DNA of 64,000 nt from VXNE01 sp965200505 (GCA_965200505.1 OZ241343.1:744001-808000); one strand, 5' to 3'; shown: positions 16,904-26,812, counted from the stretch's first letter. Notes: a model not told the origin generated them from the letters alone. Translations and numbers: made by a program.

Positions 16904-17002
16904 GCGGCTAGGATAGCACAGCGACCATCGCGGGATGGCTGGCAACCGCCGCATCCGCGCCGAACGGCCGATCGTGCCAAGCGTTGAGAGCGGCGGTCCA
17001 TC

Positions 17003-17164
17003 GGCTTACTTGCGCCGCGTTCGGGCGCCGCCGGGCACGCAAACCCCGCGTGATAAGCTGCCGCCCTTTGCCGAGGAAGCCCACATGAACGGCGCGGAGA
17101 GCTTGATTCGCACCTTTGCGGCGCACGATCTCAGCGTCTGCTTCGCCAACCCGGGCACCTCCGA
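17003..17164 (+). repeat. 162-bp direct repeat, right copy (with intact gene)
   Basis: The partner of 14139-14300. Here the repeat continues into the complete ThDP-enzyme gene. The sequence upstream of the repeat differs between copies, so one copy has lost its original 5' neighbourhood. Confidence 0.95.
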
Positions 17165-18635
17165 GATGCACTTGGTGCAGGCCATTGACGGTGTGCCGGA
17201 ATGTCGGGCGGTGCTGTGCCTCTTCGAGGGCGTCTGCACCGGCGCCGCGGACGGCTACGCGCGCCTCGCGGGCGGCCCCGCGGCCACGTTGCTGCATCTG
17301 GGAGCGGGGCTGGGCAACGGCCTCGCCAACCTGCACAACTGCCGCCGGGCCGGCACACCCTTGGTGAACGTGGTGGGCGACCACGCCATCCACCATGTGC
17401 CTTACGACGCGCCGCTCACTTCGGACATTGAAGCGGTGGCGAAGCCGGTGTCCGCTTGGATTCGCACCTCGCGCACCTCGGAAGGGCTAGCGCTGGACGG
17501 CGTCGATGCCGTGGCCGCGGCGCGTGCGCCACGCCCCAACCCACGCGGTGGCGTTGCGACATTGATCGTGCCGGCGGATTGCGCGTGGGGCGAAGGCCGC
17601 GCCCAGCCCCGCCAGGCCGGCTTCGCGGAAGCGTTGCGCAAGCCCACGGTCGATGCGGACACCATCGAACTCGCCGCCAAGCGCTTGACCGCCAACGCCC
17701 TCTTGATGATCGACGGCAACGGTCTCACCACAGCCGGCGTCACTGCCGCCGGGCGCATCGCCAACGCCACCGGTTGCCGCTTGTTCACGCCCACTTTCCC
17801 GGCCCGCGTGGAAGCCGGACCCACGTTGCCGGCCGTGCAACGGCTGCCGTACTTCCCGGAGCAAATCCACGAAGTGTTCACCGGCGTCCACACGCTCGTG
17901 CTGGCCGGCGCCGAGCCGCCGGTGAGTTTCTTCGCTTATCCGAACCAAGCGAGCCTGTTGGTGCCGCCGGAATGCGAGGTGTTCCGCCTCGCCCATCGCC
18001 ATGAGGACGTGGAAGCGGCCCTCATCGGCATGGCGGACGCCTTGGACGCAAAGCCCGCGGCGCCATCCGGCGGCAGCCGTCCAGAATTGCCAACAGGCCG
18101 CCTGAGCGCTTTCGGCGTGGCGCAGGTGCTCGCCGCCCGGGCCCCGGAGCACAGCATCTTCGCCACGGATTCGGGCGGCGGCGGAGCGGCCGGCCCGCTG
18201 CTTCAGCAGAGCCTGCCGCACACTTGGCTGAACCTCACCGGCGGCAGCATCGGCGATGGCGGCCCCATCGCGGTGGGTGCGGCCATCGCGTGCCCACACC
18301 GGCAGGTGTTCGCGCTGCAAGGGGATGGCGGCGCCATGTACACGAACCAATACCTGTGGACAGCGGCGCGGGAGGGGCTCAACCTCATCAGCGTGATCTT
18401 CAACAACGGCCAGTACAACATCCTCGAAGTCGAGTACCGCCGCCTAGGTGTGAATGACATCGGCACCAAGGCGGCGAGCCTCTTTGACTTGGGCAGTCCG
18501 GCCATCGACTGGGTTCGTCTGGCCGAAAGCCAAGGCGTACCGGGTGCCCGCGCCAGCACCTGCGAGGAGTTCGACGCCGCCTTGGGCAAGGCGTTGGCCG
18601 GCGATGGCCCGTTCCTCATCGAAGCGATGGTTTGA
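17085..18635 (+). CDS. Thiamine-diphosphate enzyme, acetolactate synthase large-subunit family
   Basis: 516 residues with the three-domain layout of the ALS/benzoylformate decarboxylase/POX superfamily. The catalytic Glu48 lies in LFEGVCTGAADGYAR; the ThDP motif starts GDGGAMYTNQYLW near residue 412 and closes with the NN of VIFNNGQYN. Many relatives are annotated acetolactate synthase large subunit, but several decarboxylases share the fold, and no small subunit or ilv gene is nearby, so the substrate stays open. Start ATG 17085 is inside the 162-bp repeat. Its promoter region was affected by arrival of the R-M island, since DNA upstream of 17003 differs from that upstream of the other copy. 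Confidence 0.88.
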   Translation: MNGAESLIRTFAAHDLSVCFANPGTSEMHLVQAIDGVPECRAVLCLFEGVCTGAADGYARLAGGPAATLLHLGAGLGNGLANLHNCRRAGTPLVNVVGDHAIHHVPYDAPLTSDIEAVAKPVSAWIRTSRTSEGLALDGVDAVAAARAPRPNPRGGVATLIVPADCAWGEGRAQPRQAGFAEALRKPTVDADTIELAAKRLTANALLMIDGNGLTTAGVTAAGRIANATGCRLFTPTFPARVEAGPTLPAVQRLPYFPEQIHEVFTGVHTLVLAGAEPPVSFFAYPNQASLLVPPECEVFRLAHRHEDVEAALIGMADALDAKPAAPSGGSRPELPTGRLSAFGVAQVLAARAPEHSIFATDSGGGGAAGPLLQQSLPHTWLNLTGGSIGDGGPIAVGAAIACPHRQVFALQGDGGAMYTNQYLWTAAREGLNLISVIFNNGQYNILEVEYRRLGVNDIGTKAASLFDLGSPAIDWVRLAESQGVPGARASTCEEFDAALGKALAGDGPFLIEAMV

Positions 18636-18737
18636 AGCGGGCCGGCAACGCCGAACCCACAGCGCGATTGGGCCTTGCGCCGGGATTAGGGCCGGCGTGT
18701 TAGCCTCGTAATCGCCGCGCCGCCACCGTCCACTTCG

Positions 18738-19544
18738 ATGCCGTTCCTGCAAACGCTGCGGCTCGACGCCCCGGGCGATAGCTTCCCGCTGTCGCTGCCC
18801 GTGTTCGAGAACTTCGGCGAACTCTCCTTCACGGCCGCGGTGACGTTCCTCGTTGGCGAGAACGGCTGCGGCAAATCGACCCTTCTGGAGATCATCGCCG
18901 CCGGCCTCAAGCTGCCCTCCCTCACGCAACGTCAAGTAGCGCAGCATCCATTGATGGCCGCGGCGCGGGATGCGGCCAAGGCGTTCCGTTTCGTTCGCGG
19001 CGCCGGGGCCACACCCCGCGGCCGGCGGCGTGGCGGCTTCTTCTTTCGCGCCGACGATGTGGTGGGCTTCCTGCAGGCGGTGCAACGCAATGCCGAGGAA
19101 CACCGCGAGTTGGCCGGGCGCTTCGCTAAGGAGATGCCGGCCGGTTGGGGGCGAGACCGCGCCGTCGGCATGGCCCGCGCCCAAGCCGGCGCGTTGGCGG
19201 AGCGCTACGGCGACGATCCCTTCGCGCAATCCCACGGCGAGTTGTTCCTGTCGCTGTTCCAATCCCGCGTGACGGCGCCGGGCCTCTACCTCATGGACGA
19301 GCCCGAAGCGCCGCTTTCGCCCGGCAACCAGATCGCTTTGCTCGCGCTGATACTGGACGCCGCCAGCCGTGGCTCGCAATTCATCATCGCCACCCACGCG
19401 CCCATATTGATGGCGCTGCCGGATGCCATGATCCTCAATGTGGACGCATCACCGCCAGAACCCGTCCATTGGAATGACGTGGAGCATGTGAGCCTGACGC
19501 GGGCATTCCTGAACCACCCGGAATCGTTCCTGCGGCGCTTGTGA
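18738..19544 (+). CDS. AAA/ABC-type ATPase, stand-alone
   Basis: 268 residues, ABC-like nucleotide-binding fold without membrane domain. Walker A GENGCGKST (residues 40-48), signature-like SHGELFLSLF, Walker B LYLMDEPEAPLS and a switch His in IIATHAPILMALP are all present. It belongs to the small AAA_21/AAA_23-type predicted ATPases seen widely in bacteria; their role is unknown. It has no overlapping partner gene, which argues against it being half of an OLD-type pair. About 100 bp separate it from the ThDP-enzyme gene. Confidence 0.85.
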   Translation: MPFLQTLRLDAPGDSFPLSLPVFENFGELSFTAAVTFLVGENGCGKSTLLEIIAAGLKLPSLTQRQVAQHPLMAAARDAAKAFRFVRGAGATPRGRRRGGFFFRADDVVGFLQAVQRNAEEHRELAGRFAKEMPAGWGRDRAVGMARAQAGALAERYGDDPFAQSHGELFLSLFQSRVTAPGLYLMDEPEAPLSPGNQIALLALILDAASRGSQFIIATHAPILMALPDAMILNVDASPPEPVHWNDVEHVSLTRAFLNHPESFLRRL

Positions 19545-19559
19545 GGAAGCGGCTTTGCG

Positions 19560-20438
19560 TTAACCCTTCCCCCGAAACCCCTCGTTGCCGCGATACGGCC
19601 CATCCCGCTTCTGAAACGCTTCCTTCAGGCCGTCCTGTGCCACGGACTCGCCGAATTGGTAGGTCCATTCGGTGAGTTGCGCCATGGCGTCCTGCTCGGT
19701 GGCGCTGCGCACCGAGGAATAGATGCCCATGTTCTCGTAGAAGCGGTTCATGGTGAGCTTGAGCATGGCCAAGTGATCGGCGGAGCCGTTGGCGATGCGC
19801 TCGGCGAACTCGATGGTGTTGGCTTCGAGACGCTCCTTGGGCCATGCGTAGTTGATCATCTCCACCCGCGCCGCCTCCGCGCCGCTCATGCTGTCGCCGG
19901 TGTAGTAGTACTCCTTGGCCTTGCGCATGCCCATCACCAGCGGCCAGATGTTGCCGTTGCGGGCGGTGCCCAAGCCCCGTAGGCCCGGGTGGCCGATCTG
20001 CGTGTCCTCGGCGGCGACCACCAAGTCCGCCATCATCGCCAACTCGCAGCCGCCGGCCAACGCGAAGCCGTGCAGCTCGGCGATGGTGACTTTCGCCATG
20101 TTCCAGAAGTACATCTGCACATCCGTCACCTGCTGCAAGGAGGTGCGGGCGTTCATCAACAGGAGGCGCTTCTTGGCATCCATCATCTGATAGCGCCGTT
20201 CGCCGTCCCGCGCCCGGCCGGGCGTCAAGTCGTAGCCAGCGCTGAAGCACCGGCCGGCACCGCGCAGGATGATGACGCGGCAGGTCTGATCCGCCTCGAG
20301 GTCGTGCAGGCAGTCCGAGAGTTCCCCGAACAGCTCCGGCGTCAGGGCGTTCATCTTCTCAGGACGGTTGAGCGTCACGCGGGCGAGGCGTTGCTCGGTG
20401 CCCAAGCGTTCAAGGATGAGCGTGTTGTAGTCGGCCAT
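19560..20438 (-). CDS. Enoyl-CoA hydratase/isomerase (crotonase) family
   Basis: 292 residues. Crotonase features: VTLNRPEKMNALTPEL, the first oxyanion-hole segment FSAGYDLTPG, and the second in HGFALAGGCELAMMADLVVA; the position usually holding the second catalytic Glu reads near RGLGTARNG, so hydratase activity is not assured. Start ATG 20438 follows a GGGGGGA stretch; the frame is open to 20663 without signal. The substrate is not evident from context. It is convergent with the ATPase gene (15 bp apart) and divergent from gltB. Confidence 0.88.
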   Translation of the reverse strand: MADYNTLILERLGTEQRLARVTLNRPEKMNALTPELFGELSDCLHDLEADQTCRVIILRGAGRCFSAGYDLTPGRARDGERRYQMMDAKKRLLLMNARTSLQQVTDVQMYFWNMAKVTIAELHGFALAGGCELAMMADLVVAAEDTQIGHPGLRGLGTARNGNIWPLVMGMRKAKEYYYTGDSMSGAEAARVEMINYAWPKERLEANTIEFAERIANGSADHLAMLKLTMNRFYENMGIYSSVRSATEQDAMAQLTEWTYQFGESVAQDGLKEAFQKRDGPYRGNEGFRGKG

Positions 20439-20642
20439 GTCCCAATCCCCCCAAAGAACTTCTCGATCCGTTTTAAGCATACCCGCTTGGCCGCGCCGCG
20501 CCGGCAACCCCGACTCGCTCATAATTCCATGATTTCCAAGCGATTTACCCGCCAACCGCCCGTGCCGCCGCACCGCCGCCGCTTGCCAAGCACCGGCGTT
20601 TGGGACATTCTTGGCGGTTCCCCCGCCGCAAGGCCAACGCTC

Positions 20643-23600
20643 ATGGGACACAAGCCGCAGCACCTTGAAGACCAGCTAAGGCTGGGGCTGCCCAAGGCGC
20701 ACGGCCTCTATCGGCCGACGTTCGAGAAGGATGGCTGCGGCGTCGGCTTCGTGTGCGACATCAAGGGCCGCGCCAGCCGCCGCATCGTCGAAGATGCGAA
20801 CCACATGAACTGCTGCATGGTGCATCGCGGCGGCCTCGGTTATGAGCCGAACACCGGCGATGGCGCCGGGATGCTCACCGGGCTGCCCCATGCGTTCCTG
20901 GGCCGCGTGGCCGAAGAGGCGTTCGGTGCCCGGCTGCCGGCACCGGGCCACTACGGCGTCGGCAACGTCTTTCTGCCCCGCGATGCCGCCGAACGCGCCC
21001 ACTGCAAGCGCGTGGTGGAGGAAGCGGTGGCGGCGGCCGGGCAAACCCTCATCGGCTGGCGCGACCTGCCCATCGACCCGGATGGCGCGAACATCGGCAA
21101 GGCGGCGCGGGCGGCGATGCCGCACATGGAGCAACTCTTCGTGGGCGCCGCGGCGGGCTTGGCGGGAGACGCGCTGGAACGGCGGCTGTACCTCATCCGC
21201 AAGCATGCGACGCACAGGCTGCGGGGCGATGCGGCGCTGGTGGAACGGCAACTCTTCTACCTATGCAGCTTGTCGTCCAAGATCATCGTCTATAAGGGCA
21301 TGCTCACGCCGCATCAGCTAGCGCCTTTCTACGCCGATTTGGGCGCCGAGGACTACGCTTCGCACTTGGCGATGTCCCACTCGCGCTTTTCCACCAACAC
21401 CTTCCCGTCGTGGGATCGAGCCCAACCCAACCGCTTCATGAGCCACAACGGGGAAATCAACACCCTGCTCGGCAACGTGAACTGGATGAACGCCCGCCAA
21501 GGCGTGTTGGCGAGCGACCTCTTCGGGGAGGACTTGGCGAAGCTCTTCCCCATCGTGGAGCCGGACTGTTCGGATTCCGGCACCTTCGACAACGTCCTCG
21601 AGTTCTTGTTGATGACCGGGCGCACCCTGCAGGAAGCGGTGCTGATGATGATCCCGGAGGCTTGGCAGCAGCACCGCGAAATGTCGGACGCCAAGCGCGC
21701 CTTCTACGAATACCACTCGTGCCTGATGGAGCCGTGGGATGGCCCCGCTTCCATCGCGTTCACGGACGGCACCTACATCGGCGCCGTGTTGGACCGCAAT
21801 GGCCTGCGCCCATCCCGCTACTACATCACCGCCGATGACCGTTGCATCATGGCCTCCGAGGTGGGCGTGGTGCCGGTGGCGCCGAGCGAAGTGGTGGCGA
21901 AGGGGCGCCTGCAGCCCGGCAAAATCTTCCTCATCGACTTCGACCAGGGGCGCATGATCCCGGATGAGGAGATCAAGGCGGAATGGGCGGCCGCGAAGCC
22001 CTACCGCGCTTGGTTGGACGCGCAGAAGCTCGAACTGGACGACGTGCCGCCGCGCCGGGCGTCCGGGCTGGACGCCGCCACCCTGATGCCGCGGATGCAG
22101 GCGTTCGGCTACACCGCCGAGACCATGCAATTCATGCTCCTGCCGCTGGTGCGCGAATTGCGAGACCCGCTGGGTTCCATGGGCAACGACGCCGCCCTTG
22201 CGGTGATGTCGGACCGGCCGCGCCCGCTCTACGATTACTTCAAGCAGCTATTCGCCCAAGTGACCAACCCCGCCATCGATTCCATCCGCGAGGAGGTCAT
22301 CATGGCGCTGGAGTGCTACATCGGCCCAGAGCGCAATCTGCTCGAACCCACCGAGGCCGCGGCGGCGCGGCTGCGCATCCCGCATCCCATACTGTCCAAC
22401 GAAGCGCTGGCGGCGCTGGCGGCGATGGATCAACGCGGCTGGCGCGCGAAAACCGTCGATGCGACGTTCCCGGTGGGCTCCGGCAAGGCCGGCCTGCTGG
22501 CGGCGTTGGAACGGCTCTGCACACAGGCCAGCGCGGCCATCGCCGAGGGCTACAGCCTGCTGGTGTTGTCAGACCGTGCCACCGACGCCACTCGCGTTCC
22601 CATCAGCGCCCTGCTGGCGGTGGGCGCCGTGCATCACCATCTGGTGCGCAGCCACGCCCGCACCCGCATCGGCCTCTTGGTGGAGACCGGCGAAGCGCGG
22701 GAAGTCCACCACCATTGCCTGCTCATCGGCTATGGCGCGGATGCCATCAATCCCTATCTGGCGTTCGAGGCGCTGTGGGACGCGCGGCGCCAAGGCCATC
22801 TGGCGGACGCGCCCCATGTGGCTGATGATGCCGACGTGGTGGCCGCGTATCGCAAAGGCGTGGGCAAGGGCATCTTGAAGGTGATGGCCAAGATGGGCAT
22901 CTCGACGCTGCAATCCTACAAGGGGGCGCAGATCTTCGAGGCGGTCGGCCTGGCGGACGAAGTGGTGGAGCGCTGCTTCGCCGGCACCGCGAGCCGGGTG
23001 CAGGGCGTGGGCTTCGACGTGCTGGCCGAGGAGATGGGGCGCCGCCACGCCCTTGGCTATCCCGCCCACCAAGTGGCCACGCTGCCGGTATTGCCGCAAG
23101 CCGGTGATTTCCATTGGCGGCGCGGCGGCGACACCCACATGTGGGATCCGGACGCGGTGGCCGGGCTGCAGGACGCCGCCAAGACCAATTCCGCGGCCGC
23201 CTACGCCCGCTTCGCCGAACATGTGAATGAACGCACCACCCGCGCCGGGGCGCTGCGCGGCCTCTTGAAGTTCAAGCCCGCCGCGCGCGCCATCGACATC
23301 GACCAAGTGGAACCGGCCAGCGCCATCGTCAAGCGCTTCGCCACCGGCGCCATGAGCTTCGGCTCCATTTCGGCGGAAGCCCACGAATCGCTGGCCGTGG
23401 CGATGAACCGCATCGGCGGCAAATCCAACACCGGCGAGGGCGGCGAGGACGAGGCCCGCTTCGCGCCGCTCGCCAATGGGGACTCGAAGCGCTCCGCCAT
23501 CAAGCAGGTGGCGAGCGGCCGCTTCGGCGTCACCATCAACTACCTGAGCAACGCCGACGAGCTGCAAATCAAGATCGTGCAAGGGGCGAAGCCGGGCGAA

Positions 23601-25232
23601 GGCGGCGAGTTGCCCGGCCGCAAGGTGGATGAGGTGATCGCCGGCATCCGCCACTCCACGCCGGGCGTGGGCCTCATCAGCCCACCGCCGCACCACGACA
23701 TCTATTCCATCGAGGACATCGCGCAGCTCATCCACGATTTGAAGAACGCCAACCCCCAAGCCCGCATCTCGGTGAAGCTGGGTGCCGCCATCGGCGTCGG
23801 CGCGGTGGCCGCGGGGGTGACGAAGGCGCGCAGCGACCATCTGGTGATCGCCGGCGACACCGGCGGCACCGGCGCATCGCCACTCACGTCCATCAAACAT
23901 GCCGGTTTGCCGTGGGAGCTCGGCGTGGCGGAAACCCACCAAACCCTGGTGATGAACAATCTCCGCTCCCGCGTGGTGCTGCAGACCGATGGCCAGTTGA
24001 AGACCGGGCGCGACGTCGCCGTGGCGGCGCTGCTCGGCGCCGAGGAGTTCGGCTTCGCCACCGCGCCGCTGGTGGCCTTGGGCTGCATCATGATGCGCAA
24101 GTGCCACCTGAACACCTGCCCGGTCGGCATCGCCACCCAAGACGCCGCGTTGCGGGCGAAGTTCGCCGGGCAGCCGGAACACGTGGTGAATTACTTCTTC
24201 CTGGTGGCGGAGGAGCTGCGCGGCATCATGGCGCGGCTCGGCTTCGCCACGGTGAACGAGATGATCGGGCGCGTGGACGTGCTCGACACGGACGTCGCCG
24301 TGGAACGCTGGAAGGCATCCGGCTTGGACCTCTCGAACATCTTGGCGCCGGCGCTCGTGCCGGAGGATTGCCTCGGCGTGTATGCCACGGACGCGCAGGA
24401 TCACGGCTTGGCGGCCGCGCTGGACAACGCGCTCATCCGGTTGGCCGAACCCGCCCTCGCCCGCGGCGAGCCGGTGCGCCAAGAACTGCCCATCAAGAAC
24501 GTCAACCGCGTCGTCGGCGGCATGTTGTCCCACGCCATCACACAGCGCCACGGCGCGGCGGGCCTGCCGGACGGCGCCATCCACTTCAAGTTCAACGGCA
24601 GCGCCGGGCAGAGCTTCGGCGCTTGGCTCGCCAGGGGCGTCACGCTGGAAGTGGAAGGCGACGCCAACGATTACGTGGGCAAGGGGCTGTCCGGTGGCCG
24701 GCTCATCATCTATCCGCCCGAATCGAGCCCGTTCAACGCCGAGGAGCAGGTGCTCATCGGCAACGTCGCGCTCTACGGCGCCACCGGCGGCGAGTGCTTC
24801 CTGCGCGGCATCGCCGCGGAGCGCTTCTGCGTGAGGAACTCCGGCGCCCATGCCGTGGTGGAAGGCGTCGGCGACCACGGCTGCGAATACATGACCGGCG
24901 GCCGCGCCGTGGTGCTCGGCGCCACCGGCCGCAACTTTGCCGCCGGCATGAGTGGCGGCATCGCCTACGTGTTGGATGCCGAGGGGGACTTCACGGAGCG
25001 CTGCAACGTCGAGATGGTGGAGTTGACGCCACTTGACGCCGATGCCGACGGCGCGGAGGTGAAGGCGCTCGTCGAACGCCACCTCGCCTACACGGGCTCT
25101 GCGGTGGCGCGGCGGCTGCTCGCGGATTGGGGCGGCGCCATCGGCCAGTTCGTCAAGGTGATGCCGCTCGATTACAAGAGGGTGCTCGAAGAGCGACGCG
25201 CCGCCGAGGCGCGCGTGGCCGCGGCCGGCTGA
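20643..25232 (+). CDS. gltB: Glutamate synthase (NADPH) large subunit
   Basis: Transfers the amide of glutamine to 2-oxoglutarate. The N-terminal amidotransferase nucleophile is Cys32 in EKDGCGVGFVCDIKG, so a 31-residue propeptide would be removed. Then follow HRGGLGYEPNTGDGAG, the central domain, the FMN domain (GAMSFGSISAEAHESLA, GGKSNTGEGGEDEARF), the 3Fe-4S ligands in CHLNTCPVGIATQD, and the C-terminal GXGXG beta-helix (GLSGGRLIIYPP, MTGGRAVVLG, MSGGIAYVLD). At 1529 residues it is full length. I start at ATG 20643; the open frame runs back to 19989 across the divergent gene and is not coding there. gltD follows after 23 bp. Confidence 0.97.
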   Translation: MGHKPQHLEDQLRLGLPKAHGLYRPTFEKDGCGVGFVCDIKGRASRRIVEDANHMNCCMVHRGGLGYEPNTGDGAGMLTGLPHAFLGRVAEEAFGARLPAPGHYGVGNVFLPRDAAERAHCKRVVEEAVAAAGQTLIGWRDLPIDPDGANIGKAARAAMPHMEQLFVGAAAGLAGDALERRLYLIRKHATHRLRGDAALVERQLFYLCSLSSKIIVYKGMLTPHQLAPFYADLGAEDYASHLAMSHSRFSTNTFPSWDRAQPNRFMSHNGEINTLLGNVNWMNARQGVLASDLFGEDLAKLFPIVEPDCSDSGTFDNVLEFLLMTGRTLQEAVLMMIPEAWQQHREMSDAKRAFYEYHSCLMEPWDGPASIAFTDGTYIGAVLDRNGLRPSRYYITADDRCIMASEVGVVPVAPSEVVAKGRLQPGKIFLIDFDQGRMIPDEEIKAEWAAAKPYRAWLDAQKLELDDVPPRRASGLDAATLMPRMQAFGYTAETMQFMLLPLVRELRDPLGSMGNDAALAVMSDRPRPLYDYFKQLFAQVTNPAIDSIREEVIMALECYIGPERNLLEPTEAAAARLRIPHPILSNEALAALAAMDQRGWRAKTVDATFPVGSGKAGLLAALERLCTQASAAIAEGYSLLVLSDRATDATRVPISALLAVGAVHHHLVRSHARTRIGLLVETGEAREVHHHCLLIGYGADAINPYLAFEALWDARRQGHLADAPHVADDADVVAAYRKGVGKGILKVMAKMGISTLQSYKGAQIFEAVGLADEVVERCFAGTASRVQGVGFDVLAEEMGRRHALGYPAHQVATLPVLPQAGDFHWRRGGDTHMWDPDAVAGLQDAAKTNSAAAYARFAEHVNERTTRAGALRGLLKFKPAARAIDIDQVEPASAIVKRFATGAMSFGSISAEAHESLAVAMNRIGGKSNTGEGGEDEARFAPLANGDSKRSAIKQVASGRFGVTINYLSNADELQIKIVQGAKPGEGGELPGRKVDEVIAGIRHSTPGVGLISPPPHHDIYSIEDIAQLIHDLKNANPQARISVKLGAAIGVGAVAAGVTKARSDHLVIAGDTGGTGASPLTSIKHAGLPWELGVAETHQTLVMNNLRSRVVLQTDGQLKTGRDVAVAALLGAEEFGFATAPLVALGCIMMRKCHLNTCPVGIATQDAALRAKFAGQPEHVVNYFFLVAEELRGIMARLGFATVNEMIGRVDVLDTDVAVERWKASGLDLSNILAPALVPEDCLGVYATDAQDHGLAAALDNALIRLAEPALARGEPVRQELPIKNVNRVVGGMLSHAITQRHGAAGLPDGAIHFKFNGSAGQSFGAWLARGVTLEVEGDANDYVGKGLSGGRLIIYPPESSPFNAEEQVLIGNVALYGATGGECFLRGIAAERFCVRNSGAHAVVEGVGDHGCEYMTGGRAVVLGATGRNFAAGMSGGIAYVLDAEGDFTERCNVEMVELTPLDADADGAEVKALVERHLAYTGSAVARRLLADWGGAIGQFVKVMPLDYKRVLEERRAAEARVAAAG

Positions 25233-25255
25233 CGACGCCGGCCGGATTAGCGACG

Positions 25256-26728
25256 ATGGGCAAGCCGACCGGCTTCAAGGAGTTTGACCGCGAGGCGGCG
25301 CCCTATCGAGACGCCACCGCCCGCCTGTTGGATTTCGAGGAAATCTACACACCCCACGATGAGGGGCGCTTGGCCCGCCAAGGTGCCCGATGCATGGATT
25401 GCGGGGTGCCTTTCTGCCAATCCGGCGATGGCTGCCCCATCCACAACTTGATCCCGGACTGGAACGACTTGGTGTATCGCAGCCACTGGCGCGACGCGCT
25501 CACCCGCCTGCACGAAACGAACAACTTCCCGGAGTTCACGGGGCGTGTGTGTCCGGCGCCCTGCGAAGGGGCCTGCGTGCTTGGCATCACGGACCCGCCG
25601 GTGACGATCAAGAACATCGAGGCGGCCATCATTGACCGTGGCTTCGCCGAGGGCTGGGTGACGCCGGCGCCGCCACCGGAGCGCACCGGGAAGCGGGTGG
25701 CCATCGTGGGTTCGGGGCCTGCCGGCCTCGCCGCCGCGGCGCAGCTCAACAGCGTTGGCCACCGCGTGACCGTCTTGGAACGCGAAGACCGCATCGGTGG
25801 CCTGCTCACCTACGGCATCCCCAACATGAAGCTCGACAAGCGCGCCATCGTGGAGCGACGGCTCGACTTGATGCGCGCCGAGGGCATCGAGTTCCGCCCG
25901 AACGTGGTGGTCGGCGATGGCGGCGGCGGCAGCTTGGACGCGATGCGCTTGAGTGAGGAGCACGACGCGGTGCTCCTCGCCACCGGCGCCACGGTGCCGC
26001 GGGATTTGCCCGTGCCCGGCCGGCCGCTGGCCGGTGTGCATTTCGCCATGGATTACCTGACGGCGAACACCAAGCACTTGCTGGACGATGCGGCCGGCCA
26101 ACCCAAGACGGCGGGCTACATTTCGGCCAAAGACAAGGACGTGGTGGTGATCGGCGGTGGCGACACCGGTGCCGACTGCATCGGCACCGCGCTAAGGCAA
26201 GGCTGCCGCTCACTCACGAACTTCGAGCTCTTCCCGCGGCCGCCGGACGAGCGAGCGCCCGGCAACCCTTGGCCCACTTGGCCGTTCATCTTCCGCACCG
26301 ATTACGCGCATCAGGAATCCGCCGCCAAGTTCGGCGCCGACCCGCGCGTCTTCTGCATCTCCTCGGTGGAGTTCCTGGACGACGGCCAAGGCCACCTCGC
26401 CGGCGTGAAGACGGTGGACGTGCGCCTCACCGACGGCAAGTTCGAAAACCTGGAAGGCACGGAGCGCACCTGGCCGGCGCACCTCGTGTTCCTCTCAATG
26501 GGCTTTCTGGGCCCCGAACACGTCGTGTCTGACCGGCTGGGCATCGCCTACGACGAACGCTCGAACTACCGTGCCGAGAAGGGCATCTACCAGACCAACC
26601 AACCCAAGGTGTTCGCCGCCGGCGACTGCCGCGGCGGGCAATCCCTCGTGGTGCGCGCCATCAACGAAGGCCGCGAAGCGGCCCGCGAAATCGACCGATT
26701 CTTGACCGGCGCGACCACTCTGCCCTAG
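25256..26728 (+). CDS. gltD: Glutamate synthase small subunit
   Basis: 490-residue electron-transfer partner of GltB. It has the N-terminal 4Fe-4S Cys clusters (CMDCGVPFCQSGDGCPIHN and CPAPCEGACVLG), an FAD site (VAIVGSGPAGLAAAAQL), and an NADPH site (VVVIGGGDTGADCIGTA); the C-terminal FAD contact is FAAGDCRGGQSLVVRAI. It forms an operon with gltB. The last 50 codons (from 26576) are duplicated at 28307-28456 as part of a 1.73-kb tandem repeat, with the true stop kept here at 26728. Confidence 0.97.
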   Translation: MGKPTGFKEFDREAAPYRDATARLLDFEEIYTPHDEGRLARQGARCMDCGVPFCQSGDGCPIHNLIPDWNDLVYRSHWRDALTRLHETNNFPEFTGRVCPAPCEGACVLGITDPPVTIKNIEAAIIDRGFAEGWVTPAPPPERTGKRVAIVGSGPAGLAAAAQLNSVGHRVTVLEREDRIGGLLTYGIPNMKLDKRAIVERRLDLMRAEGIEFRPNVVVGDGGGGSLDAMRLSEEHDAVLLATGATVPRDLPVPGRPLAGVHFAMDYLTANTKHLLDDAAGQPKTAGYISAKDKDVVVIGGGDTGADCIGTALRQGCRSLTNFELFPRPPDERAPGNPWPTWPFIFRTDYAHQESAAKFGADPRVFCISSVEFLDDGQGHLAGVKTVDVRLTDGKFENLEGTERTWPAHLVFLSMGFLGPEHVVSDRLGIAYDERSNYRAEKGIYQTNQPKVFAAGDCRGGQSLVVRAINEGREAAREIDRFLTGATTLP

Positions 26729-26748
26729 TCTTAGGCTCACTGGATAAA

Positions 26749-26790
26749 CGCCCGTTGTCCGGCGCGGGCATGCCGAAAGCGGGCGCTTTT
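26749..26790 (+). terminator. Terminator-like hairpin after gltD
   Basis: CGCCCG (26749-26754) pairs with CGGGCG (26780-26785), followed by CTTTT. The loop of about 25 bases can form a smaller inner hairpin (CCGGCGCGGGCATGCCG). It lies 20 bp after the gltD stop and 23 bp before the secreted-protein start, so it would end gltBD transcription. The copy at 28475 keeps the stem. Confidence 0.55.
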
Positions 26791-26812
26791 CGACGGTAGG
26801 GAGACTTGAACC

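Larger units (their letters stand above)
14301..17002. mobile_element. Restriction-modification island between direct repeats
   Basis: The 2.7 kb between the two 162-bp repeats holds only the specificity and nuclease-methylase genes, both on the minus strand. Its base composition looks clearly more AT-rich than the flanks, and similarity between the flanks ends exactly at the repeat borders. No integrase, transposase or terminal inverted repeat was found, so the mode of entry is open; homologous or illegitimate recombination involving the ThDP-enzyme 5' end is the simplest view. Confidence 0.7.

Noticed and set aside
14301..17002. Transposon or integrative element with its own recombinase
   Set aside because: No transposase, integrase, terminal inverted repeat or tRNA site is present; the repeat is part of a host gene.
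18738..19544. ATPase as part of an OLD/defence pair
   Set aside because: No overlapping or close same-strand partner; the next gene is a convergent enoyl-CoA hydratase.
19989..20642. Upstream extension of gltB by 218 codons
   Set aside because: Lies antisense to the enoyl-CoA hydratase gene and reads as low-complexity; GltB propeptides are short.
22569..25082. 837-codon open frame antisense to gltB
   Set aside because: The same shadow effect; composition is His/Ala/Gly-rich and no domain is visible.
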